A stretch of 64,000 nt of DNA from Anaeramoeba flamelloides (GCA_027625915.1 JANTQA010000023.1:14508001-14572000), one strand, 5' to 3'; counted from the first letter of the stretch, positions 34,643-45,889 are shown. Numbers and translations are program-made. The notes: generated by a model not told the origin, from the sequence alone.

Positions 34643-37600
34643 CAGAAAGAATAAAATAAATAAAAAATCAAAAAATGAAAGATCTTGTAGAATTATTTAT
34701 AATAATTTTTTATTATTACAATTGTTTTTTTCTGTTTCTTAATATATAAAAGATATGTTATACAATCCATTTCTAAAAAATGGTAATACAAAATCTTGAA
34801 ACTGTAATATTAGATAATAATTGTCCAATATTTATTACAGCCTTTCCAACGCTACCGTGAAAATTTATAAGACATACAAATTGGCTGCCTATTATAAAAT
34901 CGTGTTTTATGAAATAGAAAATTCAATTTCTATCAACTAAAATAAGATAAAAATTTCAATTTCTCTTACATCAAAAGAGAAATTTTTTTTTCAAATAAAA
35001 AAGGACAAAAAATTGAATTACAAAAAAGAATTGAAATTATAGGAAGAAAAAACAGAAAGGTGAGAATTGTTTTTAAATTGTGTGAACCCTAGATTTTTTC
35101 AATTTTAAAAATTGTAGATCCACAATTAATCAAAGTTTTTTTAAGAATTTGTTCTTCAATCTCAAAACCAAAAAAAGAGATAACTTTTATTTTTTTTCTT
35201 CTATTATAAATTTAACGGTTTATGATAAACTTTCATAACCATTTTATGGTTTATTATACATTACACATATTTTTATAATAGAAAATCAATTTCTAGTTCT
35301 TATAAAATTTCACGGTAGCGTTGGAAAGGCTGTAATCTAATTCGTTATATAGAATTGTATTATAGCTCAGGATGATCGAAATATCCCCCCTTTAGCATTC
35401 GTTCTTTCTTATATAAGGCTACTAAATAAAATCTAAAAAAAAAAAATTAATAAAAAAAGAAATATTATTTTTTCTGTTTGAAACGGAATTACCATTGTTG
35501 GTTTTGAGATTAAAAATTTCTTGAAAATTTAAAACAAAAAATATATGTCTTTCGCTACAATTTCGGTATTTTTTATTTTTTCTAATTTCCAGTAATTAAC
35601 ACCAAAAATAATATTGACTCATGTGAATATTAAAAATTGAATGAGATTGTTTGATTAATAAAAAAAAATACAAAAAAAAAATAGAAAAAAGAAAAATTTA
35701 GAAAAAATGATTTCAATTTTGAAATTTTCAATATAAATTTTTTCTTCTAATATTCATTCAAGCACTTTAAACGCATGTGATCTATCCATTACAAACTGGG
35801 TCCCCTTTTACTGGGAAATAGTTTAGTTGTTATTTGAATTTTAATAGAGATCATGGGGGGGGGGGTATTGGAAAAAATATCATAAAAATATCATCGAAAA
35901 AAACATTTCTTTTTATATTTTTACTTTTGGAATTGTTCTTTTGTTGTATTTCTTTTGAAATTTTTCAAATCCTTTAACTTATTAAGTAATATATTTTTTA
36001 GATCGTATTTTTACATCAAGTAGAATCATTCAATTGGGTAGTTTCAAAAGCCATAATGATAATTTTTTTAATAAAAAAAACGTTAATATTCTAAGTTTTG
36101 TTAAATCGTGGAAGAGTTTTTTTTAAGAAATTAACACAATTTTTTGAAAAAAAAAAATAAAGAATAATTTGAGGAAGAAAAAGAAAAGAATATTTCAAAA
36201 TAAAAAGAAAAAATAAAATAAATTGAAGAATTACAATTTTTGCTTCCAAATTTTCCTTTAATTTTTTCATTCCAAAATTTTTTAATTAATTCAAAAAAGT
36301 GTTCCTTTTTTTTTTCAAGATATGTAAAATAGGTAGAATCGTCTCGTTGTGAAATTGCAAATAATGAATCATTTTTACAAAAGCATCTAAATTCTTGTGA
36401 TATTATTAAAGGATAAAATTTCCTTAAAATTAAATAGAATTTTTCCGGTCTATTTTTTGATTTTTCCTTACACAAATCAAAGCTACGTATATTTTTATCG
36501 TATGGAAAAGACAAATAAAAAAACATTATTAAATATCATAAAAAAAAAAATTATGGTGAATTTAATTACAATGATTTGAATTCAAAAATTTTTATTTTTT
36601 TCAATTTATTTTTTTTGTTTGTAAAATAAATAAGCACAAGAATGTAAAAAACTTTTCATTTTTCTTAATTTACAAAAAAGATCCAAAATTAACATTTTTT
36701 TGTTTCGCTTCCTTTTTTTTTAATTTTTATTATTTAGTTCTTGTCATCCAAATTTTTAATTTCCATTAAAAAAAAAAAATTTTTTTTAAATATTTTACTT
36801 TATCTTTTATTGTAATTAATTTTATTTTTTTATTTATAATTTTGGAATTTTCTTGTATTAATATTAAAAATTATTTATTCAAAGTTATCCTGTAATTTAT
36901 TTGAATGTTTGTGATTTTATTTATTTATTTGTTTGTTTGTTTGTTTATTTGGAAAGTTAACTTACGCATGATTTAAATCAAATACTATCAAATCTGATCC
37001 TTTAAGAACAGAGTATATGTCTGATGGTAGAATACATTTCAGATCTCCTGTCGAATTCATCCAAAGCGCATCCTAAAAATATATAATTGAAAAAGAGAGA
37101 AAAAATAGATACATGTTTTTGATTTTTTTTTTTTTTTTATTTGTTAGATTAATAAATGCTGAAAATATAAATAAAAACTGAAAAGAAAAATAAGCTTAAA
37201 CTAGATAATTCAAGAATATTTTGATTTTAAAATCGGGAATTTATCCTTGAGATAAGATTAAAAATTTTAAGGCGGTAGGCACATTTTACCAATTTTTGAG
37301 TACATCAGTTTATTCGAAACTGGATCATTAAAATCATTTCTTTAACCAAATAAATAAATACTTTTAATAAATATGAGAGTGGGGTATATCCATAGTATAA
37401 TATATTTACAAACCAATTACAAAATGGAAATCAAAAAAATGAAAAAATTTGAGCTTGAAAAAATAAATCAAAATCATTTATTTCTTGATCTCATTATCTG
37501 TAACATTTGACAGAATTACTTCTTTTTTACTCTGTTTTATTTTTAATTTTGAATTAAAAAACTTTTATTTTGAAAATTTTTGAGAACCCAATTACTTGCT

Positions 37601-40461
37601 ATTTCTAAAGAATTTTCCAAAACGAAAAGTAAATTTCCTATTTTGATTAAATTCATCTAATTCTTAGTTTTGGTTCAAGACAATATGATAGTTTTTGAAC
37701 TCTTCTTCAGAAAAATAGATTTTATATGATTTATTTGTTTGATTTTAAGATTATTTATTTTCTACACAGCATTTTCATTTTGATTGTTCACAAATAATAT
37801 GTGAATTGATTACAAATATTCACAAAAATAAAAAACAATAAAAATTGATTTTTTTTAAAATCAACAACACAATAATTTTAACCACTTTCAACCTTTGTTG
37901 TATTTTTTGTTAGTTTTTGTTACAAATTCACAAATTATTTGTGAAAGTCTTGTGATAACAAGAGTAAAAAAATAAAATTTTAAATTGGTTTCAAAACTCT
38001 ATTAAACCCTTACGTGTGGTCAAGAAATTATTTTCAGAAAAATTTCACAAATTAATTTATTTTTATAAAAAAAAGTCCCCTTTTTTTGTGATTAGTTTTT
38101 GGAAAAGGTATCTCAAAATAAATGACATTAGTGATTCAAACAAAAATGAAATTTATTTTTAAGATATATATACCAATACTGAAATAACAAAAAATTGATT
38201 TTTCATTTTCATTACGCTAAATTTCTTTTTCAATTTTTTTGTGAATATGAGTGAAAGGCTCACACAAATTTGAAAATGCTGTGTATCAATTTGTAAAAAC
38301 CAAAATAATTTTGAATGTTTGCTTGGAATTTTTTCACCCGTTTTTCTTTTTCTTTGAGTTGAATCTTGAGTCGTTGGTTTTTTTTTTTGATTTCGAGGAT
38401 TCAAACCCTTTTGACTTTAATCTTTGAAAAGGTATTCTTTGTTTTTTGCTTGTTTTGAAAACAATATTTGAAAAAAAATTTGTAAAAAATAGTTTTTTGG
38501 CAAATAATAATAAATAGTAATGTAGACGAGAAATTCAACGGAAAATCACATGTTTTCTCTCATACAAATTTAAGAAGATATCAGAATAAAAATCTTTGAA
38601 AATAGACTTTGTGAATTTTTTTTTTTTTCATTCTTGATTTCAAAAAGTTTATGTGAAAAGGTGATCTTCCTTGTTTGGTATTCAAAATAAAAATATTTGT
38701 TTAAAATACACACCTTATGGAGTCTATTTTAATATTTTTAATGCTTTTGATTAATATGGAACCAAAATTATTAAAATTATGTTTCTGTGATTTGTTAATT
38801 CCATTTTATTTTCCAAAACCAATTTAATAACAGTTCCCTCATTTCAAAATTTTCTTTAATTTGGGCAGTATTAATTTTTTCAGAAATCGTTTTTTTTTTT
38901 CTATCTTCTACCTTAAGGTTACAGTAATTACGATTAAAAGTTTCTTTTTGAAATTGAAAATTTTTTTGTAATTTTTAGAAAGTGTCTAATATCTATTAAA
39001 AACAAGCCGAAATGTTATATATGATATATTTCTAAAAATCAAGCATGAAAAACAATGGACATTTTTAGAAAAAAGGGCCAAAGAGCGACACTCAATTTCC
39101 AATTTGAATAATTAAAATATATAATTTTGAAAACAACTGTGTTTTGGTTTCGGAAGTGTTGCTCTTTAAAACTTTTTAAGATCTCTAATATTTTTATTTT
39201 TTTCATTTTTTTCTAGATCCCAAAAGAGTTATTTTTATCAAAAGAATGAAACAAAACCCTTACTTTGTCAAATATAGATAGTTACAAGACGACCACAATA
39301 AGAATAAATCTAATTGAATTGAATCGATTTTGTACAAAAAGAAAACAATTTGTTTCAAATTGAAGAAATTTAAGCACTGGAGAATAGAAAATGAGAAAAG
39401 ATGAATTTTTTTTTTTAAATTTTGATTTTTTGAAATTGAGATCTCTTTTAAACTTTTTTTGGTTTGTTGAATTGATTTTTTGGCTTTTTAAAAATTGAAT
39501 TTTTAGCCAATAGAGATCCTACTAAAATTTTTTTTTTTGTTAATTTGAATTTTTTCATTGAGAATCCTTTGAACTTTTTTTTTTTGTTCTCTGAATATTT
39601 GTTAATGTGAAACTTTTTTTTTGAGGCACTTTGTGAATTTTGTCTTTATGTTATTGGTATTTTTTTAATTGAAATGCTTTTGGATTTTTTTTTGATTTCT
39701 TTTTGATTTTTTTACATTTAGATCCTGTTAAATTGCTTTTTCGTTATTTTAAATTTTTGTCATTGAAGATCCTGTGATTTTTTTTATTTTTTGTTATTTG
39801 GACTTTTGCTCTTGTGAAATTTTTTTTTTATTTTAACAAACTTTGGAATTTTCTGTTTTGAAATCCACCAAATCCTTTCTAATCTTTCTTTTAATTTTTT
39901 CAGACAAAATAAGTGCACTTTCTAATTATCAATTTTATTGATAGCCCATTCGTTGAGTATGAAGAAAATTCATGTATAGGTCAAGAGCTCAAAGAAAAAA
40001 AAAAAAAAAAGAATTGTTCTAATTCGAATTCAAACCTTTGGAGCACTCCAATTCATCTTTGGGAAAACAGAACCAAATTTTTCAATCGCCTTTTCAATTT
40101 TTTCTTCGATCTGTGGGAAACAATAATGTTTTCGATCAAATTCTTCTTCTTCTTCATTTTCATTTTCCTTTTCCTTTTCTTTTTTCTTTTTTTTTTCTTC
40201 CTCTTCAACTTTTTCCCAAAATTCAATATATTCTTCGTCTTGGTCACTTGAGTCAATATCAAATTTGCTTGAGTAATTAATTTTTTTATCATTCGGAGGA
40301 TCTGGAAGAAAAAGTCCATGTTTGTCATCTTCTAAATATTCAATAAATTCTTCTGAAAGCAGGATCATTTCAGATTTGAGAGAACATTTTCGGAATGATG
40401 GGTACCAATTTTGAAACTCACATCTTTCAACTTCTTCTTCAGTTGGATATGGGCCTTCCAT
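33762..40461 (-). CDS. CDC123: CDC123, eIF2 assembly chaperone, four exons, 441 aa
   Basis: Cdc123/D123 proteins bind eIF2-gamma and promote eIF2 trimer assembly through an ATP-grasp fold. Exons on the minus strand: 40461-40036, 37072-36966, 36482-36235 and 34306-33762 (TAA), with GT-AG borders and matching phases. The product shows family landmarks in order: CEFQNWYPSFRK (14-25), KFGSVFPKMNWSAPK ending at 142, DALWMNSTGDLKCILPSDIY (143-162), LILRKF and EFRCF (195-212), ISQRD (221-225), IFDIY and LIDFN (275-279, the Asp/Asn metal-binding pair of the ATP-grasp) and RLPYDL. Differences from human are an acidic/lysine insert around residues 83-110 and a ~55-residue KEKENE tail. Introns of 2963, 483 and 1928 bp are far larger than those of the other genes and hold repeats. 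Exon 1 lies inside a large inverted repeat. Confidence 0.95.
33776..34010 (-). repeat. hexanucleotide-like repeat coding the CDC123 tail
   Basis: Interspersed CTTTTC, ATTTTC and TTTTTC units on the plus strand encode the Lys/Glu/Asn tail in the reverse direction. Homologues such as human CDC123 end before it, so it is probably a lineage-specific expansion. Confidence 0.8.
34612..34635. repeat. (TA)n microsatellite in CDC123 intron 3
   Basis: About 12 TA units. Confidence 0.9.
34838..35332 (+). mobile_element. P-family MITE in CDC123 intron 3
   Basis: 495 bp with near-perfect inverted ends beginning CAGCCTTTCCAACGCTACCG, flanked by TA at 34836-34837 and 35333-35334. The CAG end and TA duplication suggest a Tc1/mariner-like or related superfamily. 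No coding frame. A relative with different internal sequence is at 52711-53162. Confidence 0.88.
35690..35824 (+). mobile_element. F-family element, right-end fragment
   Basis: Retains the F right end (CTTCTAATATTC, then ACTGGGAAATAGTTT) but no left end. Lies in CDC123 intron 3. Confidence 0.55.
35855..35865 (+). repeat. run of eleven G
   Basis: Eleven consecutive G in a region that otherwise has almost none; on the CDC123 transcript strand it reads as C11 within intron 3. It could be real slippage or a sequencing artefact. Confidence 0.85.
37073..39069. other. CDC123 intron 1, distal part
   Basis: AT-rich intron sequence with no gene of its own. Short frames on either strand (for example near 38160-38400) are not supported. 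Confidence 0.5.
39070..39180. repeat. FB foldback repeat, copy 1
   Basis: About 110 bp with imperfect inverted ends: GGCCAAAGAGCGACACTCAA on the left and AAGTGTTGCTCTTTAAAACT on the right. Copies are at 43363, 59671 and 63369. Confidence 0.7.
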
Positions 40462-41030
40462 TTATTAAATCAAAAAATCTCTAGAATTAAGTGTAAGTAA
40501 AAAAATGAGAGATGGTGACTTGAAATCTTTAATATTTTGACAATTTCCTCCTTTTCTTTTAGAGTGTGTCTCCTTCAGGTGTTTTAGTATTACTTAAGAA
40601 AACTTTCTTTTTATCAAAAAGATTATTCGATGTTTATCAAAACCGTGAAAAAAAGTAAATATTTATTTTTAAGGGAATAGCGATTACTTTGAATTTTCAT
40701 AATACTCAATGAATAGGTTATCAATAAAATTGATAATTAGAAAGTGCACTTATTTTGTCTGAAAAAATTAAAAGAAAGATTAGAAAGGATTTGGTGGATT
40801 TCAAAACAGAAAATTCCAAAGTTTGTTAAAATAAAAAAAAAATTTCACAAGAGCAAAAGTCCAAATAACAAAAAATAAAAAAAATCACAGGATCTTCAAT
40901 GACAAAAATTTAAAATAACGAAAAAGCAATTTAACAGGATCTAAATGTAAAAAAATCAAAAAGAAATCAAAAAAAAATCCAAAAGCATTTCAATTAAAAA
41001 AATACCAAGAAACATAAAGATTAAAATAAT
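39640..41030. repeat. ~340-bp inverted repeat flanking CDC123 exon 1
   Basis: The left arm (about 39640-39978) and right arm (about 40688-41030) are reverse complements. Identity is near-perfect over 280 bp (for example AAATAAGTGCACTTTCTAAT at 39907 and its complement at 40734) and falls off at both ends. The ~710-bp spacer contains CDC123 exon 1 and its upstream region. The left arm lies in intron 1, about 60 bp past the donor. Inside each arm are degenerate ~50-bp units around the motif GATCCT. Confidence 0.9.
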
Positions 41031-41159
41031 AGAAATTTATAGGATTTTTGGCAATTTAGTTTCTCAACATAAAACAATTTAAATAAGAAAAAATAAACAT
41101 TTAGGATAATAAGGGATTTGTATATGGAATCGAGAAGTCTAAAATTCAAGTAAATTGTT

Positions 41160-41850
41160 TTGAAGATAAATTTCATTGGTAACACATTGTTCATATTCAA
41201 GTAGAAATGTAATTAGTAAAATAGTACCAAAAGTTGATCCAATTATTTAAAAAAAAATAACTGTATTAGTATAAAAATATAACAATTTTAGAATAAAATC
41301 TACGTTTTACCACAGATTTAAAGGTTAAATTATCAATTTTAAATACTCAAATGTTTTAAAATATCCTTGTTAAATTTGTCAAGAAATTTAGATTAGTTTT
41401 TAAATAATATAATTGTTTTAAAAAATTCAATAATTAAAGAAGGGGTTATTTTGATAAATATATTCTGAAATATTGGAAATATATTGATATTACAATTAGA
41501 TTTATATCAAGTTAAACAATAATAATCAACCTTTAGGGATTTTATGTTAGTAATTATTGGGTAAATTCTTTGAACTTCCAGAAGTAATTATTTTTTTCTT
41601 TTTTTCATTTCAAAAAATTAATTATTAAATATAATAATATTATTTTTGGTTACTATTTTTAGATTTGGAAAAGGAATAAAAAAAAACATTCCTAAAATGA
41701 AACTTTATAATAGTTATCATTAGTATAAATTTTCTAATAATTTATGGTTTACTAAGATCTATAATAGATTTTTTAGAGTTATTTGGGTCATAACAGACTT
41801 ATACTATTTACACCCGATTACAGCACACTATGATACTACTATTTGTTCCA
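41160..41850 (+). repeat. repeat M, copy 2 (collinear with 29740-30340)
   Basis: Shared ordered blocks: AAATTTAAAGGTTGAATTATC at 29832 has its counterpart near 41318, the CTGAAATATGGGAAATATAT block of 29972 has its counterpart near 41465, and the ATTTACACTCAATTTCA block of 30331 has a weak counterpart near 41810. No gene. Confidence 0.5.
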
Positions 41851-42416
41851 AAATAAATGTAACAAAATTTTCATTTCCCTTCCCAAAAAATATTTTTAAA
41901 TCATGTGAAATTTAAAATTGTTACTTCTTACAATCAGCTTAAATTATTAATTTAAGTTTTAGAATTGGGTTATTTGATGATTTATTTTAATTCTTGAGAT
42001 ATATTATTTTTGGAAAGTTAACGGTATAGTCATTTACTGTGGATTTGCTCCATGCTTAAGGTGTGACCTGAGAACTAAAAAGAATATTATGAAATAGCCC
42101 TTCGTTTGATTGACAAACTTCAAATAACAAAAAAATATTCCATTGGATTATCTTTGAGAAAAAACTCAAATTCACGAAAAAAAAATATGTTTAAGAGAAT
42201 TCTCTATTTCAAAAAATCAAAATCTAAAAAAAAAAACAATCCATCTTTTCCCATTTTCTATTTCCAGATTGTTAAATTTCTTTTATTTAAAACAAATTGC
42301 TTTTTTGAAGTGTGCAATCAATTTTATTCGATTTAATCTGATTTTGGGTTATTTTGTAACCCTCTAAATTGGAACTATTAAGGATTATATATTATTCTTT
42401 TGATAAAAATAACTCA

Positions 42417-43318
42417 CCATTGTGGAAAAAAAGTGAAACACGGAAAAAAAGTGAAACAAGGTTTTTCATTGGGGAAATTACTGAAAATGAAAAGTGATAC
42501 AGTGATCAAAATAATATGTGCACAAAGACTATAATCCGTGTTTCAAAATATTATCCGTGCTTTTTTTTTTCTCCTTGTTCCAAGGCAACACCCAATCTAC
42601 TACCAAATAGAATACCTAAGTTCAAATCACTTTTGAAAGTCAAGGTCTGGTTATTTTCAGTAAAATTTAAATTATTCATGCAAATAGTTGAAAATTTTCT
42701 ATAATAATCTCAATTTTTTTGAAATTTTTTATTTTTTTTGATGATAAAATTTTTCTTTAAAAAATTTACTCAATTTTTTGAAATAAATTTTGCAATTTGA
42801 TCCTTCTTTTTTCGAATTTATTATTAAATAATAGAAAATTAAGAAACCAATAACATATTTTTTTAGGCTTTATAATCAGTTTCTTTGATTGGTTGATGTA
42901 TAGATCTTCTATAACAAAAAAACATGTTTTTTATTTTGAAACACGCATTAAATTTTTTTGCAGGCTTTATTTTGACTACAGTATCAATGAAAAAAAAAGA
43001 AAAGGTAAAGGAATAAAGAGAAAAGTAAGTATTTAATACAATAACAGTTTTTTTAATACTATCTTTTGGTATGGGTTTTTCTTTGATTGATCAATTATTA
43101 AAAAATTTGTTCAAAAAATTGACTATTTTTGAGATCTCCAAAACCACATCAATAATTTCTATATGAAAGTAGATTTTAATTGTATTAGTTGGTTTGATTG
43201 AAAATAATATAATGTATTATTCTTAAAAGTTAATAGGTTTCTTCTTTTAATTGATTTTACTTTTCATTTTCAGTAATGTTCCCAATGGAAAACCTTGTTT
43301 CATTTTTTTTCCAAATTG
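42417..43318 (+). mobile_element. D-family MITE, copy 2, split by Tc-A
   Basis: Left end CCATTGTGGAAAAAAAGTG; right end, read inward, CAATTTGGAAAAAAAATGAA. Removing the Tc-A element (42500-42981) leaves a D element of about 420 bp, the family length. The N copy at 62850-63650 shows the empty site for D. Confidence 0.75.
42500..42981 (+). mobile_element. Tc-A MITE nested in D copy 2
   Basis: 482 bp with TA at 42498-42499 and 42982-42983 and ends CAGTGATCAAAATAATATG and, inverted, CTGTAGTCAAAATAAAGCC. It is the innermost layer of a three-level nest. Confidence 0.9.
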
Positions 43319-43362
43319 TTCATTTGAAAAATGAAAAAAAAAAAAAAAAATCTTCGAGGTGT

Positions 43363-43470
43363 CAAAAAGCGCCAAAGAGAGATATTTCAAAACTTATATC
43401 GTTGTTATCAAAATTACAATTACAACCATTCTAATTGGAAATTGAGTGTCGCTCTATGGCACTTTTTTCT
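43363..43470. repeat. FB foldback repeat, copy 2
   Basis: AAAAAGCGCCAAAGAGAGA on the left, GAGTGTCGCTCTATGGCACT on the right. Same arrangement as 63369-63478. Confidence 0.7.
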
Positions 43471-43717
43471 AAAAATGACGGCTTCTTTGCTTGTTGATTT
43501 TTAGAGATTGATCATACATCTTATTTCGATTGGTTTTTAATTCGTTTTCGGTACTCATTAAAAATCATTAAAAAGTTTTTTCTAATTTCAGAGAAAAAAA
43601 AGTTCACCTTAATGACTAGAACCTTAAATGAGAATTTTTGATCTTTTTATTTTACAGTTAACAGTAGAGAAATCTATTGTGAAGCTAATCCTTTAAAATA
43701 TCAAGTATTTACCCTAC

Positions 43718-44012
43718 AAAATTGATTTGAACTTAGAAATAATATTGGGTAGTAGATTGGGTGTTGCCTTGGAACAAGAAGAAAAAAAAACACAGATCTT
43801 TTTTTTTTTTGAATTTTTTATGGCCACGATTGAATCATGACCTATTGCCCTTGTATGGAAGCAGTTATTTAAGAACTTAGTCGTCATTTTGTAAATGTAT
43901 TTGTAATTAATGTTAGCTAGTAGAGCATAAGTGTTTTTCTTTTAAAAAACACAGATCTTATTTTGAAACGCCGATTATAGGATTTTGGGACTCATTATTT
44001 TGAAGACAGTGA
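43718..44012 (-). mobile_element. Tc-A fragment carrying a SINE-like insertion
   Basis: One half of a Tc-A element in reverse orientation (block GGGTAGTAGATTGGGTGTTG at 43747, end ATTATTTTGAAGACAGTGAT), interrupted at 43801-43943. Confidence 0.65.
43801..43943 (-). mobile_element. SINE-like retroposed insertion, 143 bp
   Basis: Bounded by a 16-bp direct repeat (AAAAAACACAGATCTT at 43785-43800 and 43944-43959), a target-site duplication. The insert starts with T10, so read on the minus strand it ends in a poly-A tail. That pattern is typical of LINE-mobilised retroposition. Near the tail is CATGATTCAATCGTGGCC, faintly like a tRNA T arm; I do not claim a tRNA origin. Intact Tc-A copies supply the empty site. 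Confidence 0.7.
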
Positions 44013-44167
44013 TTAAATCACATATTTAATTTGAAAATTATCTCACTTTGATTCAGCGCATTATAAAAACATCAAATTTCGTAAAAAAAATGGAGAAATT
44101 ACTCAACAAATAAAATCAATTCAATTTGTTAATTTAAAAATTTTTAATGTATCAAGGGGTTTCATTT

Positions 44168-44724
44168 AAGGTTTACAATCCCTGAAATTTGAAAGAAGAT
44201 TATCTTACGTAGGGTTGTAGTGAATTGTTAATTTGGTTCTTAGCTGATCGATCTTGGATTTGGTATGAGTTTTGTGAGTGGTTCAAAATGGCAATTTTTG
44301 ACAATTTATTTTTTTTTTTCGGAAATCCGAAATGAAGAGTATAAGATTAATAGATTGGAAGTTAAGTTTTAAGAATAAATTTAAATTTTTGGGTTTTAGA
44401 AGAAAAGTTTTAAATACTTTTTTGTCAATTAACTTTATTAAAAAAAATTTTTTTTAAAAGCACCAAATAAAACCCAACCTAATTAAAAATTTCAACCAAC
44501 AACCTACAAACCACATTTATTTAATATCTTTAGTTCCGAAATATTATTCTTAAAGTCTTCAATTCGAAATTCGGAAATAAAAATAAATTGTCCAATATTA
44601 TCTTTTTGAACAACTTTTAAAACTCATACCAAATCCAAGATCGATCAGCTAAGAACCAAATTAACAACTCACTACACCCCTACGTAAGATAATCTTCTTT
44701 CAAATTTCAGGGATTGTAAACCTT
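44168..44724. mobile_element. foldback/MITE element with ~106-bp inverted repeats
   Basis: Arms 44168-44273 and 44619-44724 differ at only a few positions (for example ACGTAGGGTTG against ACGTAGGGGTG) and start AAGGTTTACAATCCC. About 557 bp in total with no coding frame. No target duplication could be fixed. The high arm identity suggests a fairly recent insertion. Confidence 0.85.
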
Positions 44725-45420
44725 AAAAAATATATTGGACTCGAGTTATACTAATAAGTATTAAATTAGAATTTTTTTTTAATAAGAAAAAAGCAAGCAC
44801 TGTAGCTTAATTAGAAACTCGGGTTTTGTTCTCAGAGTATTTGTATTTTTACACCCACTAATTATTCATGAGAACATTTTGTGGTTGAAAAATATAAAGA
44901 AAAATAAAAGTATGACTTTTGAGAAGTAATGTCGTCAAAAGGTTATGACGAGAATTTGAAATTTAAAATTGTCGATTGGTTTTGAGTATAAGGAAAATTT
45001 GAACACCAAGAAAATTAAAAAAACAAATACTGTTTAAATTATTCCTTACAGAATGACTTTTTTAAAGATTGATTGAACTGTATTTTTCTTGTACAACAAT
45101 AAGGTAAAAATTTTTGTTTTTAATTGCAAAGAGAAAAGAATAAATAAAAAATTAAAAAGAATATGGTTTTTTAAAAAAAGTCAAATGTTCGAACTGTTCG
45201 ATCCTGTTCGTCACATAGAGGCGAAAAAGAAGACACAAGAACGAGTATCTATTGGGACGGATAACCTAACCTGAACTATGGAAAAAGAAATCAAGTAAGA
45301 TAGAATTCCCGTATTTAAAAAAAATGATTTTTTTATTTTGGAAAAATGTTTTTCTATGACTATGTGTTTACTTGAAGAAAAAAACCACTCAAAAGAAACC
45401 TGTAACTTGTTTACTTTTAA
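44725..45420. other. spacer with exon-like plus-strand segments
   Basis: A frame from the ATG near 44929 (MSSKGYDENLKFKIVDWF) and another ending at 45274 (MFELFDPVRHIEAKKKTQER, then VSIGTDNLT and TGA) look protein-like. I could not join them in phase. They may be parts of one unknown gene. Confidence 0.25.
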
Positions 45421-45889
45421 CTAAATTACGTAATTTTTAATTTCATTTTCACTTTCAATAACTTCACAAAATTGATGGCATACACATAAGCAATCATAAA
45501 GTTGATCTTGTTTGAAAAAACAAATAGCAAAATCTGAGCAAAACAATTTTTCCTTGGTTTGTTGTTTGTTGAATGTAAAATGTTCTTAATTTGTTTTTGA
45601 TAGGGATCTTATTTCAACCGTTTTAAAGTGTTCTAGAAATCGAAAATAATCTTGAAATAGTTCTTTATTCTTTACTCTTGAAATACTTTCTGCTTAATTC
45701 TAGAACAATTCTATCAAAAATCTTGATTATATATATTAAATGCGTGAAATTGAGAGTTTTGCGATTTTGGGTCTTACTGTGAAATGGAAAAAAAGTAAAA
45801 TATTTATTTCCTCTCTTTTGGAAATTTTTGGAACTCTTCTTTTCACATTTCCTTTTTAAATGAGCGTACCAAAATATTTTAAAAGTCAT
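45421..45889 (-). CDS. uncharacterised Cys-rich protein, two exons, 125 aa
   Basis: Exon 1 is 45889-45676 (ATG start, 71 codons plus one base) and exon 2 is 45584-45421 (TAG). They join in phase across a 91-bp GT-AG intron. The first part is basic (MTFKIFWYAHLKRKCEKKSS) and runs into HLIYIIKIFDRIVLELSRKY. The second part is FTFNKQQTKEKLFCSDFAIC and then FKQDQLYDCLCVCHQFCEVI, with seven Cys clustered in the C-terminal half, possibly metal-binding. No family recognised. The TAG stop and short intron differ from the firm genes, so it could be part of a longer gene. Confidence 0.4.

Larger units (their letters stand above)
42000..43720 (+). repeat. repeat N, copy 1, with nested insertions
   Basis: Collinear with 62850-63650: a TGCTCCAT block, GAAATAGC, an AAACAAATTG block, an FB foldback unit, a CACTCATTAAAAAT-type block ending TTTCAG, and a short ATG-led segment (MTRTLNE). 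It is interrupted by a D element that itself contains a Tc-A element. The coding start is broken here soon after the ATG. Confidence 0.65.

Noticed and set aside
40053-40328. Open frames opposite and alongside CDC123 exon 1
   Set aside because: Other-frame readings of the same exon; the true frame matches CDC123 residues on both sides of the introns.
44790-44860. tRNA-like stretch (GTAGCTTAATTAGAA resembling a box A)
   Set aside because: No matching acceptor stem, anticodon stem or T arm could be folded.
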